From assembly GCF_900624995.1 (NCBI RefSeq), contig NZ_UYXQ01000012.1, forward strand, positions 1 through 64,000: a stretch of DNA of 64,000 nt, in the 5' to 3' direction. The notes under the pieces were generated by a model. That model searched no databases, was not told the origin of the DNA, and saw only the letters and a program-made list of their open reading frames with translations. The position numbers and the translations under genes were made by a program. Position 1 is the first letter of the stretch; every line of letters starts with the position of its first letter. Source of the stretch: Pseudomonas antarctica. Its GTDB lineage: Bacteria; Pseudomonadota; Gammaproteobacteria; Pseudomonadales; Pseudomonadaceae. Positions 26,524-35,244 of the stretch are shown here, in pieces.

Positions 26524-27306
26524 TTAGGCCGAAATGCGTGGGATCGTGTCGTCGGCACGCAACGTAAAGATCTCGTAGCCGGTTTCGGTGACCAGCAGGG
26601 TATGTTCCCACTGGGCCGAGAGCTTACGGTCCTTGGTGATGGCGGTCCAACCGTCGCCCAGTACCTTGGTGTCGGCCTTGCCCTGGTTGATCATCGGTTC
26701 GATGGTGAAGGTCATGCCTGCTTTGAGCTCCATGCCGGTGCCAGCGCGGCCGTAGTGCAGGATCTGTGGTTCTTCGTGGAACACCGTGCCGATACCGTGG
26801 CCGCAGAATTCGCGCACCACCGAGAAGCCGTTCTTTTCGGCGTGCTTCTGAATCACTTCACCGATGTCGCCCAGGCGGCAGCCGGGTTTGACGATCTCGA
26901 TGGCTTTGTACATGCATTCCTGGGTGACCTGGGACAGGCGCTCGGCCCAGACCGGCACGGTGCCGACGTGGAACATGCGGCTGGTGTCGCCGAAATAACG
27001 GTCCTTGATCACGGTGACGTCGATGTTCAGGGTGTCGCCGTCCTTCAACGGCTTGTCGCCTGGAATCCCGTGGCAGACGACGTGGTTGACCGATGTGCAG
27101 ATCGACTTGGGGAAGCCTTTGTAGTTCAGAGGGGCAGGGATGGCGCCCTGCACATTGACGATGTAGTCGTGGCAGATCTGGTTCAGGGTCTCGGTGGTGA
27201 CGCCGGGCTTGACGTGTTCGGCGATCATTTCCAGCACGTCGGCAGCCAGTTTGCCGGCGATGCGCATGCCGGCGATATCTTCGGCGGTTTTCAAACTAAC
27301 GGTCAT
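26524..27306 (-). CDS. map: Methionine aminopeptidase, type I
   Basis: This 260-residue dinuclear-metal enzyme removes N-terminal methionine from new proteins. Metal-ligand motifs are seen in order: NIDVTVIKDRYFGDTSRMF (two Asp ligands), HGIGTVFHEEP (His ligand region), FTIEPM (Glu) and a last Glu in WEHTLLV. GAGAGAG-type sequence precedes the ATG. It is divergent from rpsB, the arrangement found across gammaproteobacteria. Confidence 0.97.
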   Translation of the reverse strand: MTVSLKTAEDIAGMRIAGKLAADVLEMIAEHVKPGVTTETLNQICHDYIVNVQGAIPAPLNYKGFPKSICTSVNHVVCHGIPGDKPLKDGDTLNIDVTVIKDRYFGDTSRMFHVGTVPVWAERLSQVTQECMYKAIEIVKPGCRLGDIGEVIQKHAEKNGFSVVREFCGHGIGTVFHEEPQILHYGRAGTGMELKAGMTFTIEPMINQGKADTKVLGDGWTAITKDRKLSAQWEHTLLVTETGYEIFTLRADDTIPRISA

Positions 27307-27692
27307 TACAGGCTCTCTCTAGCGCGACGCGCTGAAATCAATACGGTTTACGGGTGTGCGACAAAAGGTTGCAGAATTCGCACACGCCACAAAAAACGCG
27401 ATTCTACCAGACGCGGGCGGCAAATCATGAGCGTCTGACGATCGCTTCTCTCTATAACGTGGGGGCAGGGTGGCTCTATTCAAAGGCTTACGCAAAAGCG
27501 CAAGACGGCAAATGTGATTGCGGGTTTCGTTTTTGTCCTTCGTGTGGTATAAAATGCGCCGCTTTCCGGGGATGCCCCGTAAAGCTTAAATCCACACACG
27601 TGTCGACACGATGACCTGGGTGCCGGAGGCGAATGCCGCTGGTTGGTCATTGGGATACGTGGAGGCCAAACCCGACTTATTAAGGAACTATC
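27307..27692. promoter_or_regulatory. map/rpsB divergent region with rpsB promoter and leader
   Basis: No gene is supported in these 386 bases. A -10-like TATAAA at 27548-27553 with a weak -35 TTTCGT at 27525-27530 (17-base spacer) probably starts rpsB, leaving a leader of over 120 bases. Within it, ATGACC (27611-27616) pairs with GGTCAT (27645-27650), and inner complementarity (tgccgg / ccgctgg) makes an imperfect hairpin. In E. coli the rpsB-tsf leader is where S2 represses its own translation, so an autoregulatory role is inferred. AAGGAAC precedes the start codon. Confidence 0.6.
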
Positions 27693-28430
27693 ATGTCCCA
27701 AGTCAATATGCGCGATATGCTGAAGGCCGGTGTGCACTTCGGTCACCAGACCCGTTACTGGAACCCGAAAATGGGTAAGTACATTTTCGGCGCGCGTAAC
27801 AAGATCCACATTATCAACCTTGAAAAAACCCTGCCAATGTTCAACGAAGCGCTGACTTTCGTAGAGCGCCTGGCTCAGGGTAAAAACAAGATTCTGTTCG
27901 TTGGCACCAAGCGTTCCGCTGGCAAGATCGTTGCTGAAGAAGCAGCACGTTGCGGTTCGCCGTACGTCGATCACCGCTGGTTGGGCGGCATGCTGACCAA
28001 CTTCAAAACCATCCGTGCTTCCATCAAGCGTCTGCGTGACCTTGAAGTGCAAGCCGAAGACGGTACTTTCGCCAAGCTGACCAAGAAAGAGGCGCTGATG
28101 CGCACTCGCGACCTGGAAAAGCTCGATCGTTCCCTGGGTGGTATCAAGGACATGGGCGGTCTGCCTGACGCACTGTTCGTTATCGACGTTGATCACGAGC
28201 GCATCGCGATCACCGAAGCCAACAAGCTGGGCATCCCGGTTATCGGCGTAGTCGATACCAACAGCAGCCCGGAAGGCGTTGACTACATCATCCCAGGCAA
28301 CGATGACGCAATCCGCGCTATCCAGCTGTACATGGGTTCGATGGCTGACGCTGTAATCCGTGGTCGCAACCACGTTGCTGGTGGTACCGAGCAGTTCGTT
28401 GAAGAAGCTCCGGTAGCTGCCGCTGAGTAA
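27693..28430 (+). CDS. rpsB: 30S ribosomal protein S2
   Basis: This 245-residue S2 protein binds late at the head-body junction of the small subunit. The N-terminal signature [20 protein letters not shown] and the [18 protein letters not shown] segment are typical. Codon use is strongly biased to preferred codons, as expected for a ribosomal protein. It is followed by a hairpin and tsf, the conserved rpsB-tsf operon. Confidence 0.99.
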   Translation: MSQVNMRDMLKAGVHFGHQTRYWNPKMGKYIFGARNKIHIINLEKTLPMFNEALTFVERLAQGKNKILFVGTKRSAGKIVAEEAARCGSPYVDHRWLGGMLTNFKTIRASIKRLRDLEVQAEDGTFAKLTKKEALMRTRDLEKLDRSLGGIKDMGGLPDALFVIDVDHERIAITEANKLGIPVIGVVDTNSSPEGVDYIIPGNDDAIRAIQLYMGSMADAVIRGRNHVAGGTEQFVEEAPVAAAE

Positions 28431-28458
28431 TTAACGCCCTGGCGTTGACTCAGTAAGC

Positions 28459-28484
28459 AAAAAGGGGGCTTGGCCCCCTTTTTG
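28459..28484 (+). terminator. rpsB-tsf intergenic terminator/attenuator
   Basis: A ten-bp stem (aaaaaggggg / ccccctttttg) with a five-base loop ends in a T-run. Placed between rpsB and tsf, it should lower read-through into tsf rather than end the operon fully; a partial terminator at this place is known in E. coli. Confidence 0.85.
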
Positions 28485-28621
28485 CCACCTCGAAAACCAT
28501 TTGTCGGCAGCGCAGCTACAACACCTGTAACGTGCAGCGGCCTACAAGGGTGATTCGGGAAGAATTGATCGCCCGTTTGATCGGGTGGAATGGTTGAAAA
28601 CCTATCCAAGAGGATTTTGAA

Positions 28622-29485
28622 ATGGCAGAGATTACTGCAGCGTTGGTTAAAGAACTGCGTGAGCGCACCGGCGAAGGCATGATGGATTGCAAAAAGGCCT
28701 TGACCAAGGCCGGCGGCGACATCGAAAAAGCCATTGATGACATGCGTGCTTCCGGCGCTATCAAGGCTGCCAAGAAAGCAGGCAACGTAGCTGCTGAAGG
28801 CGCTATCGCTCTGAAAGAAGACGGTAAGTCCGCTGTTCTGCTGGAAGTGAACTCGCAGACCGACTTCCTGGCTCTGCAGGACGATTTCAAGGCATTTGTT
28901 GCTGCTAGCGTTGAAAAAGCGTTCGCCGACAAACTGACCACTGTTGAGCCGTTGATCGAAGCTCAAGAAGCTGCTCGCCTGGTACTGGTCGGCAAGGTTG
29001 GCGAAAACGTCAACATCCGTCGCCTGGCTCGCATTGAAGGTGATGTGGTCGGTGGCTACCTGCACGGCAACAAAATCGGCGTTGTGGTTGCCCTCAAAGG
29101 CGGCGACGTTGAGCTGGCTAAAGACATCGCTATGCACGTAGCGGCAAGCAACCCTGAGTTCCTGCTGCCATCGGAAGTGTCTGCTGACGCAATCGAGCGC
29201 GAAAAAGCTGTGTTCCTGAGCCTGAACGCTGACAAGATCGCCGGCAAGCCAGAAAACATCGTTGAAAACATGATCAAAGGCCGTATCAGCAAGTTCCTGG
29301 CTGAAGCGAGCCTGGTTGAGCAGGCGTTCGTCAAGAACCCTGAAATCAAGGTTGGCGAACTGGCTAAGAAGGCCGGTGCTGAAATCGTTTCCTTCACTTA
29401 CTACAAAGTAGGCGAAGGCATCGAGAAGCCGGTCGACAACTTCGCTGAAGAAGTTGCTGCCCAGCTGGCTGCCGCCAAGCAATAA
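28622..29485 (+). CDS. tsf: Translation elongation factor Ts
   Basis: This 287-residue factor releases GDP from EF-Tu. The N-terminal UBA-like region (ALVKELRERTGEGMMDCKKA) and two core domains (QTDF segment near residue 80) are present. AGAGGATTTTGAA precedes the ATG. Codon use is highly biased. It follows rpsB with a 191-base gap containing an attenuator. Confidence 0.98.
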   Translation: MAEITAALVKELRERTGEGMMDCKKALTKAGGDIEKAIDDMRASGAIKAAKKAGNVAAEGAIALKEDGKSAVLLEVNSQTDFLALQDDFKAFVAASVEKAFADKLTTVEPLIEAQEAARLVLVGKVGENVNIRRLARIEGDVVGGYLHGNKIGVVVALKGGDVELAKDIAMHVAASNPEFLLPSEVSADAIEREKAVFLSLNADKIAGKPENIVENMIKGRISKFLAEASLVEQAFVKNPEIKVGELAKKAGAEIVSFTYYKVGEGIEKPVDNFAEEVAAQLAAAKQ

Positions 29486-29507
29486 GACAGTTTTTAACTG
29501 TCGCCCG

Positions 29508-29541
29508 AAAGAGGCTGCCCGCTCACGCGCGCAGCCTCTTT
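29508..29541 (+). terminator. Rho-independent terminator after tsf
   Basis: The stem gaggctgc / gcagcctc (29511-29538) with a 12-base loop is flanked by AAA and followed by TTTTC. It ends the rpsB-tsf transcript; pyrH begins a new unit. Confidence 0.85.
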
Positions 29542-29696
29542 TCAAATGGGAAGGCCAATTTTATTTGGATTCCCTTCGGAACTGGCTTACAAAGCCGTGT
29601 TCCGATGGCGCTGTGATGGCGTCCAGCTAGAGTGAACGCAAGCCGTAAACGGCTCGCCAAGAATTTTTAAAAAATACGCCGCAGGAGAGATTCGCA
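29542..29696 (+). promoter_or_regulatory. pyrH leader region with stem-loops
   Basis: The 155 bases before pyrH contain an imperfect hairpin (cggaac-t-ggctt / aagcc-gtg-ttccg, about 29577-29604) and a small one (agccgt/acggct, about 29641-29653), then an A/T-rich stretch and CAGGAGAG before the start codon. No convincing -35/-10 pair is visible. It may carry the promoter and leader of the long pyrH-dxr transcript. Confidence 0.35.
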
Positions 29697-30440
29697 ATGG
29701 CTCAGCAGGGCAGTGGTTATCAGGCTCGCTATAAACGCATTCTACTCAAGCTTAGCGGCGAGGCCCTGATGGGCTCGGAAGAGTTCGGGATCGATCCCAA
29801 GGTACTCGACCGCATGGCGCTGGAAGTCGGCCAACTGGTCGGTATCGGTGTTCAGGTTGGCCTGGTGATCGGCGGCGGCAACTTGTTCCGCGGTGCGGCA
29901 CTGAGTGCTGCCGGTATGGACCGAGTCACCGGCGACCACATGGGCATGCTGGCCACTGTGATGAACGCCTTGGCCATGCGTGACGCCCTTGAGCGTGCCA
30001 ATATCACCGCTATCGTCATGTCGGCTATTTCCATGGTCGGTGTAACGGATCACTATGATCGTCGCAAAGCCATGCGTCACCTGGATGCCAAAGAGGTGGT
30101 GATTTTTGCTGCTGGTACCGGTAATCCGTTCTTCACCACTGATTCGGCAGCGTGCCTGCGCGGTATCGAAATCAACGCTGACGTGGTCCTCAAAGCCACC
30201 AAGGTTGACGGTGTTTACACAGCAGATCCATTCAAAGACCCGCATGCCGAGAAGTTCGATCATCTGACTTATGATGAAGTACTGGATCGCAAGCTGGGCG
30301 TGATGGACCTGACGGCAATTTGCCTGTGCCGCGACCACAAGATGCCGTTGCGCGTATTTAACATGAACAAGCCCGGTGCCCTGCTGAACATCGTACACGG
30401 CGGCGCGGAAGGGACTCTGATCGAGGAAATCGAACAATGA
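29697..30440 (+). CDS. pyrH: UMP kinase
   Basis: This 247-residue amino-acid-kinase-fold enzyme makes UDP from UMP. Motifs [18 protein letters not shown] and [12 protein letters not shown] are visible. It opens the pyrH-frr-uppS-cdsA-dxr-rseP series and its stop overlaps the frr start by four bases (ATGA). Confidence 0.98.
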   Translation: MAQQGSGYQARYKRILLKLSGEALMGSEEFGIDPKVLDRMALEVGQLVGIGVQVGLVIGGGNLFRGAALSAAGMDRVTGDHMGMLATVMNALAMRDALERANITAIVMSAISMVGVTDHYDRRKAMRHLDAKEVVIFAAGTGNPFFTTDSAACLRGIEINADVVLKATKVDGVYTADPFKDPHAEKFDHLTYDEVLDRKLGVMDLTAICLCRDHKMPLRVFNMNKPGALLNIVHGGAEGTLIEEIEQ

Positions 30441-30994
30441 TCAACGAAATCAAGAAAGACGCTCAAGAGCGCATGCAGAAATCCCTGGACTCGCTGAATC
30501 ATGCGTTTGGCCAGATTCGTACCGGCAAGGCTCACCCAAGCATTTTGGGCAGTGTAATGGTGCCGTACTACGGCGCTGATACCTCTATCACCCAAGTGGC
30601 CAACATCACTGTAAAAGATTCCCGAACCCTGCAAGTCGTGGCCTTTGAGCGCAACATGCTCGGCGCCGTCGACAAGGCGATCCAGAGCGCCGGCTTGAAC
30701 CTCAACCCGACCAACTTGGGCGAGCTGCTGCTGATCTCCATGCCGGCCTTGACCGAAGAGACCCGTAAGGGCTTCACCAAGCAGGCGCGCAGTGCCGCTG
30801 AGGATGCACGTGTGGCCGTGCGCAACATCCGTCGTGATGCCTTGGGTGACCTGAAGAAGCTGGTCAAGGACAAGGAAATCAGCGAAGACGAAGAGCGCCG
30901 TGCTGTCGCTGATATCGACAAACTGACGAAAGACGCCGAGGCCCAGATCACCAAGGCCACGGAAGAGAAAGAAAAGGACCTGATGGCCGTATAA
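30437..30994 (+). CDS. frr: Ribosome recycling factor
   Basis: This 185-residue two-domain, tRNA-mimicking protein splits post-termination ribosomes with EF-G. The helical bundle starts [17 protein letters not shown] and includes GKAHPSIL; the C-terminal helix has [14 protein letters not shown]. It overlaps pyrH by four bases and is 17 bases from uppS, so it is within the same operon. Confidence 0.98.
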   Translation: MINEIKKDAQERMQKSLDSLNHAFGQIRTGKAHPSILGSVMVPYYGADTSITQVANITVKDSRTLQVVAFERNMLGAVDKAIQSAGLNLNPTNLGELLLISMPALTEETRKGFTKQARSAAEDARVAVRNIRRDALGDLKKLVKDKEISEDEERRAVADIDKLTKDAEAQITKATEEKEKDLMAV

Positions 30995-31011
30995 GGGGTC
31001 AGGACGCCTTC

Positions 31012-31767
31012 ATGGAAAAGACCAAGCAGACTGTGCCCTCCGCGGTGCCGCGCCATGTCGCGATCATCATGGATGGGAATAATCGCTGGGCGAAGAAACG
31101 CTTTATGCCGGGCGTTGCCGGGCATAAAGCGGGTGTCGATGCGGTGCGCGCCGTGATTGAGGTGTGTGCCGAGGCCAAGGTTGAAGTGTTGACCCTGTTT
31201 GCCTTCTCCAGCGAGAACTGGCAGCGGCCCGCCGAAGAGGTCAGTGCCTTGATGGACCTGTTCTTCAAGGCGCTGCGTCGTGAGGCCAAGCGCCTCAATG
31301 ACAACAACATCAGCCTGCGCATCATTGGTGATCGCTCGCGGTTCCATCCGGAACTGCAAGCGGCCATGCGCGAAGCCGAGGCTATCACTGCCGGCTCGAA
31401 CCGTTTTGTCCTGCAGATTGCAGCCAACTACGGTGGCCAGTGGGATATCGCCCAGGCTGCACAGCGGCTTGCCCGCGAAGTGCAGGCCGGGCATTTGCGG
31501 CCTGACGACATCACGCCCGAACTGTTGCAAACCTGCCTGGTAACCGGCGACCTGCCGTTGCCGGACCTGTGCATTCGTACGGGTGGCGAGCACCGCATCA
31601 GCAATTTCCTGTTGTGGCAGCTGGCCTACACCGAGCTGTACTTCTCCGACCTGTTCTGGCCGGACTTCAAACACGATGCCATGCGCAATGCGCTGGCCGA
31701 TTTCGCTTCCCGTCAGCGTCGCTTCGGTAAAACGAGCGAGCAGATCGAAGCTGGAGCCCGGGTTTAA
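31012..31767 (+). CDS. uppS: Undecaprenyl diphosphate synthase
   Basis: This 251-residue cis-prenyltransferase makes the C55 lipid carrier for peptidoglycan and O-antigen from FPP and IPP. The catalytic Asp21 lies in IIMDGNNRWAKKR, followed by FAFSSENWQRP and the late RTGGEHRISNFLLWQ. It abuts cdsA without a gap (TAA then ATG). Dxr, IspD and IspF for IPP supply are in the same window. Confidence 0.98.
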   Translation: MEKTKQTVPSAVPRHVAIIMDGNNRWAKKRFMPGVAGHKAGVDAVRAVIEVCAEAKVEVLTLFAFSSENWQRPAEEVSALMDLFFKALRREAKRLNDNNISLRIIGDRSRFHPELQAAMREAEAITAGSNRFVLQIAANYGGQWDIAQAAQRLAREVQAGHLRPDDITPELLQTCLVTGDLPLPDLCIRTGGEHRISNFLLWQLAYTELYFSDLFWPDFKHDAMRNALADFASRQRRFGKTSEQIEAGARV

Positions 31768-32577
31768 ATGCTTAAACAACGAATCATCACAGCACTGATC
31801 CTGCTGCCGATCGCCTTGTGCGGGTTTTTCCTGCTCGACGGTTCTGGCTTTGCGCTGTTTATCGGCCTGGTCGTGACCCTGGGTGCCTGGGAGTGGGCGC
31901 GCCTGGCCGGTTTCAGTGCGCAGTTGCCGCGCGTGGTGTACGCCGCTGTCGTGGCGCTGCTGCTGTTCCTCATGTATACGCTTTCGAGCGTTGTCGTGCC
32001 TTGGGTGTTGGGCGCAGCGGTGCTGTGGTGGGCGCTCGCGACCTTCCTCGTGCTGACCTACCCGCGCACCAGTGGCCACTGGTCCAGTGTGGCCAGCAAA
32101 TTGGTCATTGGCCTGGTGATTCTGCTGCCAGCCTGGCAAGGGTTGGTGGAAATCAAGAATTCGCCGATGGGCAACTGGTTGATCATGGCGGTGATGGTGC
32201 TGGTGTGGGGGGCGGATATCGGTGCCTACTTCTCCGGTCGGGCTTTCGGCAAGCGCAAGTTGGCGCCGGCGGTCAGTCCGGGCAAGAGCTGGGAAGGTGT
32301 TTACGGTGGCTTGGCATTAACGTTGGTCATCACGTTGGTTGTCGGTGTTGTGCGCGACTGGTCGGTGAAGGAAATCCTCCTGGCTTTGCTGGGGGCGGCC
32401 GTGGTCGTGTTTATCTCGGTGGTCGGTGACCTCACCGAAAGCATGTTCAAGCGCCAGGCCGGGATCAAGGACAGCAGCAATCTGTTGCCGGGTCATGGCG
32501 GTGTGCTGGATCGTATCGACAGCCTTACCGCTGCGATTCCGGTGTTTGCTGTGCTGTTGTGGATGACGGCTTCGTGA
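31768..32577 (+). CDS. cdsA: Phosphatidate cytidylyltransferase
   Basis: This 269-residue inner-membrane enzyme makes CDP-diacylglycerol from CTP and phosphatidate. About eight hydrophobic segments are visible. The family signature is near the C-terminus: [20 protein letters not shown] followed by GVLDR. Its stop codon overlaps the dxr GTG start (GTGA), indicating coupling. Confidence 0.97.
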   Translation: MLKQRIITALILLPIALCGFFLLDGSGFALFIGLVVTLGAWEWARLAGFSAQLPRVVYAAVVALLLFLMYTLSSVVVPWVLGAAVLWWALATFLVLTYPRTSGHWSSVASKLVIGLVILLPAWQGLVEIKNSPMGNWLIMAVMVLVWGADIGAYFSGRAFGKRKLAPAVSPGKSWEGVYGGLALTLVITLVVGVVRDWSVKEILLALLGAAVVVFISVVGDLTESMFKRQAGIKDSSNLLPGHGGVLDRIDSLTAAIPVFAVLLWMTAS

Positions 32578-33764
32578 GCCGCCTGCAGCAGGTGACTGTA
32601 CTGGGCGCGACCGGTTCGGTCGGGCTGAGTACCCTGGACGTGATCGCTCGTCATCCTGATCGTTATCAGGTGTTTGCTCTGACTGGTTACACACGGTTAA
32701 CTGAATTGCTGGCCTTGTGTGTTCGCCACACGCCGCGTTTTGCGGTAGTGCCTGAAGCAACAGCAGCGCGCGGCCTTCAGGGTGATCTGCGAGCCGCAGG
32801 CCTTGCCACGCAAGTGTTGGTGGGTGAGGAGGGCTTGTGCCAGGTCTCGGCCGACTCCGAGGTTGACACCGTGGTGGCGGCCATTGTCGGGGCGGCAGGC
32901 TTGCGCCCGACACTGGCGGCAGTTGATGCCGGCAAGCGGATCCTTCTGGCCAATAAAGAAGCGCTGGTCATGTCCGGCACGCTCTTCATGCAGGCGGTAC
33001 GCAAGAGCGGCGCCGTTCTGCTGCCCCTGGACAGCGAGCACAACGCGATTTTCCAATGCATGCCTGGTGACTTTGCCCGTGGCCTGAGCCAGGTGGGCGT
33101 ACGGCGGATTCTTCTGACGGCTTCCGGTGGCCCATTCCGGCAAACGCCATTGGCTGATCTTGAGCACGTGTCGCCAGAGCAGGCGTGTGCACACCCGAAT
33201 TGGTCCATGGGGCGCAAAATCTCTGTGGATTCGGCGAGCATGATGAACAAAGGCCTGGAGTTGATCGAGGCATGCTGGTTGTTCGATGCCCGGCCTGATC
33301 AGGTCGAGGTCGTGATTCACCCGCAAAGTGTGATTCATTCCCTTGTCGACTATGTGGACGGTTCGGTGTTGGCCCAGTTGGGCAACCCTGACATGCGCAC
33401 GCCAATCGCCAATGCCCTGGCTTGGCCGGAGCGGATTGACTCCGGCGTTGCTCCGTTGGACCTGTTTGCGATTGCTCGCTTGGACTTCGAGGCCCCGGAT
33501 GAGCAGCGTTTTCCGTGCTTGCGCCTGGCGCGACAGGCGGCGCAGGTGGGTAACAGTGCACCGGCGATGCTCAATGCGGCCAATGAAGTGGCCGTGGCGG
33601 CGTTTCTCGAACGGCGCATCCGCTTTCCGCAGATCGCGAGTATCATCGAGGACGTTTTGAGCCTTGAGCCGGTAGTGGCAGTTAATGATTTAGCGGCAGT
33701 GTTCGAGGTTGATACAAAAGCCCGTGCGCTGGCTGAGCAATGGTTGAACCGCAACGCGCGTTAG
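32574..33764 (+). CDS. dxr: 1-deoxy-D-xylulose 5-phosphate reductoisomerase
   Basis: This 396-residue NADPH enzyme makes MEP, the committed step of non-mevalonate isoprenoid synthesis. The NADPH loop [10 protein letters not shown] starts at residue 7; LANKEALV and [11 protein letters not shown] form the metal and substrate site. I start at GTG 32574 (MSRLQQ), which overlaps the cdsA stop; an earlier in-frame GTG at 32559 would only add five residues. Confidence 0.97.
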   Translation: MSRLQQVTVLGATGSVGLSTLDVIARHPDRYQVFALTGYTRLTELLALCVRHTPRFAVVPEATAARGLQGDLRAAGLATQVLVGEEGLCQVSADSEVDTVVAAIVGAAGLRPTLAAVDAGKRILLANKEALVMSGTLFMQAVRKSGAVLLPLDSEHNAIFQCMPGDFARGLSQVGVRRILLTASGGPFRQTPLADLEHVSPEQACAHPNWSMGRKISVDSASMMNKGLELIEACWLFDARPDQVEVVIHPQSVIHSLVDYVDGSVLAQLGNPDMRTPIANALAWPERIDSGVAPLDLFAIARLDFEAPDEQRFPCLRLARQAAQVGNSAPAMLNAANEVAVAAFLERRIRFPQIASIIEDVLSLEPVVAVNDLAAVFEVDTKARALAEQWLNRNAR

Positions 33765-33817
33765 TCTGTGGGCAGGTTTAAGTCTTCAGGCACTGGATTG
33801 GAATGCGGAGAAATTAG

Positions 33818-35170
33818 ATGAGTGCGCTCTACATGATTGTCGGCACCCTGGTTGCTCTGGGTGTGCTGGTTACCTTCCACGAATTCGGCCACTTCTGGGT
33901 GGCGCGTCGTTGCGGCGTCAAAGTATTGCGCTTTTCCGTCGGTTTCGGCATGCCGTTACTGCGCTGGCACGACCGTCGTGGCACCGAATTCGTGATTGCA
34001 GCCATTCCGTTGGGCGGCTACGTCAAGATGCTCGATGAGCGCGAAGGCGAAGTGCCTGCTGATCAGTTGGACCAAACCTTCAATCGTAAGACCGTTCGTC
34101 AGCGTATCGCTATTGTTGCAGCCGGCCCGATCGCCAACTTCTTGTTGGCGATCGTGTTCTTCTGGGTCTTGGCCATGATGGGCAGTCAGCAGGTGCGCCC
34201 GGTCATCGGCGCGGTCGAGGCGGACAGCATGGCGGCTAAGGCCGGCCTGGTCGTGGGGCAGGAAATTGTTTCTATTGATGGCGAGCCGACCACAGGGTGG
34301 GGCGCAGTCAATTTGCAGTTGGTACGCCGCATGGGTGAAAGCGGCACCATCAATGTCGTGGTGCGCGATCAGTATTCCACCGCCGAGACGCCGCGTGAGT
34401 TGGCTCTGGACCATTGGCTCAAGGGGGCGGATGAGCCTGACCCGATCAAGTCCCTGGGCATTCGTCCGTGGCGCCCGGCGTTGCCGCCGGTGCTCGCCGA
34501 GCTGGACCCGAAAGGTCCGGCGCAGGCTGCCGGCTTAAAAACTGGCGACCGTTTGCTGGCACTCGATGGCCAGGCGCTGGGCGACTGGCAACAAGTGGTC
34601 GACCTGGTGCGTGTACGCCCTGATACCAAAATTGTGCTGAAAGTTGAGCGTGATGGTGCTCAAATCGACGTCCCTGTGACGCTGTCGGTTCGCGGGGAAG
34701 CCAAGGCGGCTGGGGGTTACCTAGGTGCCGGGGTGAAAGGTGTCGAGTGGCCGCCTTCGATGGTGCGGGAGGTTAGCTTCGGGCCGTTGGCGGCAATTGG
34801 CGAGGGTGCAAAACGCACTTGGACCATGAGTGTGCTGACTCTCGAATCGCTCAAGAAAATGTTGTTCGGCGAGCTCTCGGTAAAAAACTTGAGTGGACCG
34901 ATAACCATTGCTAAAGTGGCGGGCGCTTCTGCCCAGTCGGGTGTCGCGGATTTCCTGAATTTCCTGGCTTATCTGAGTATTAGCCTTGGAGTTCTGAATT
35001 TGCTGCCCATTCCAGTATTGGATGGGGGGCATCTGTTGTTTTATCTGGTCGAGTGGGTGCGTGGTCGCCCCTTGTCGGATCGGGTGCAGGGTTGGGGGAT
35101 ACAGATCGGTATCAGTTTGGTGGTCGGAGTGATGTTGTTAGCTCTGGTCAACGATCTGGGACGACTGTAA
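33818..35170 (+). CDS. rseP: Site-2 intramembrane zinc metalloprotease RseP
   Basis: This 450-residue protease cuts anti-sigma factors inside the membrane (RseA/MucA type), releasing the envelope-stress sigma factor. The zinc site is His21-Glu22-x2-His25 in the first helix (TFHEFGHFW). Two PDZ domains lie in the periplasm (about 110-215 and 220-310), and the second ligand motif NLLPIPVLDGGHL is near the C-terminus. It is followed by a terminator-like hairpin and bamA. Confidence 0.97.
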   Translation: MSALYMIVGTLVALGVLVTFHEFGHFWVARRCGVKVLRFSVGFGMPLLRWHDRRGTEFVIAAIPLGGYVKMLDEREGEVPADQLDQTFNRKTVRQRIAIVAAGPIANFLLAIVFFWVLAMMGSQQVRPVIGAVEADSMAAKAGLVVGQEIVSIDGEPTTGWGAVNLQLVRRMGESGTINVVVRDQYSTAETPRELALDHWLKGADEPDPIKSLGIRPWRPALPPVLAELDPKGPAQAAGLKTGDRLLALDGQALGDWQQVVDLVRVRPDTKIVLKVERDGAQIDVPVTLSVRGEAKAAGGYLGAGVKGVEWPPSMVREVSFGPLAAIGEGAKRTWTMSVLTLESLKKMLFGELSVKNLSGPITIAKVAGASAQSGVADFLNFLAYLSISLGVLNLLPIPVLDGGHLLFYLVEWVRGRPLSDRVQGWGIQIGISLVVGVMLLALVNDLGRL

Positions 35171-35190
35171 CGCTTCGCTGAATTGCGAAT

Positions 35191-35216
35191 CTGCCGCATT
35201 TTGCGGCAGTTTGTTT
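35191..35216 (+). terminator. Hairpin between rseP and bamA
   Basis: An eight-bp stem (ctgccgca / tgcggcag) with a three-base loop is followed by TTTGTTTATT. It is a probable rho-independent terminator or attenuator, 20 bases after the rseP stop and 36 before the bamA start. Confidence 0.7.
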
Positions 35217-35244
35217 ATTGCCAGTTGGAATAAGAAAGGACTTC

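Noticed and set aside
27354..27614. An 86-codon frame in the rpsB leader
   Set aside because: It covers the likely rpsB promoter and has no ribosome-binding site or recognisable product.
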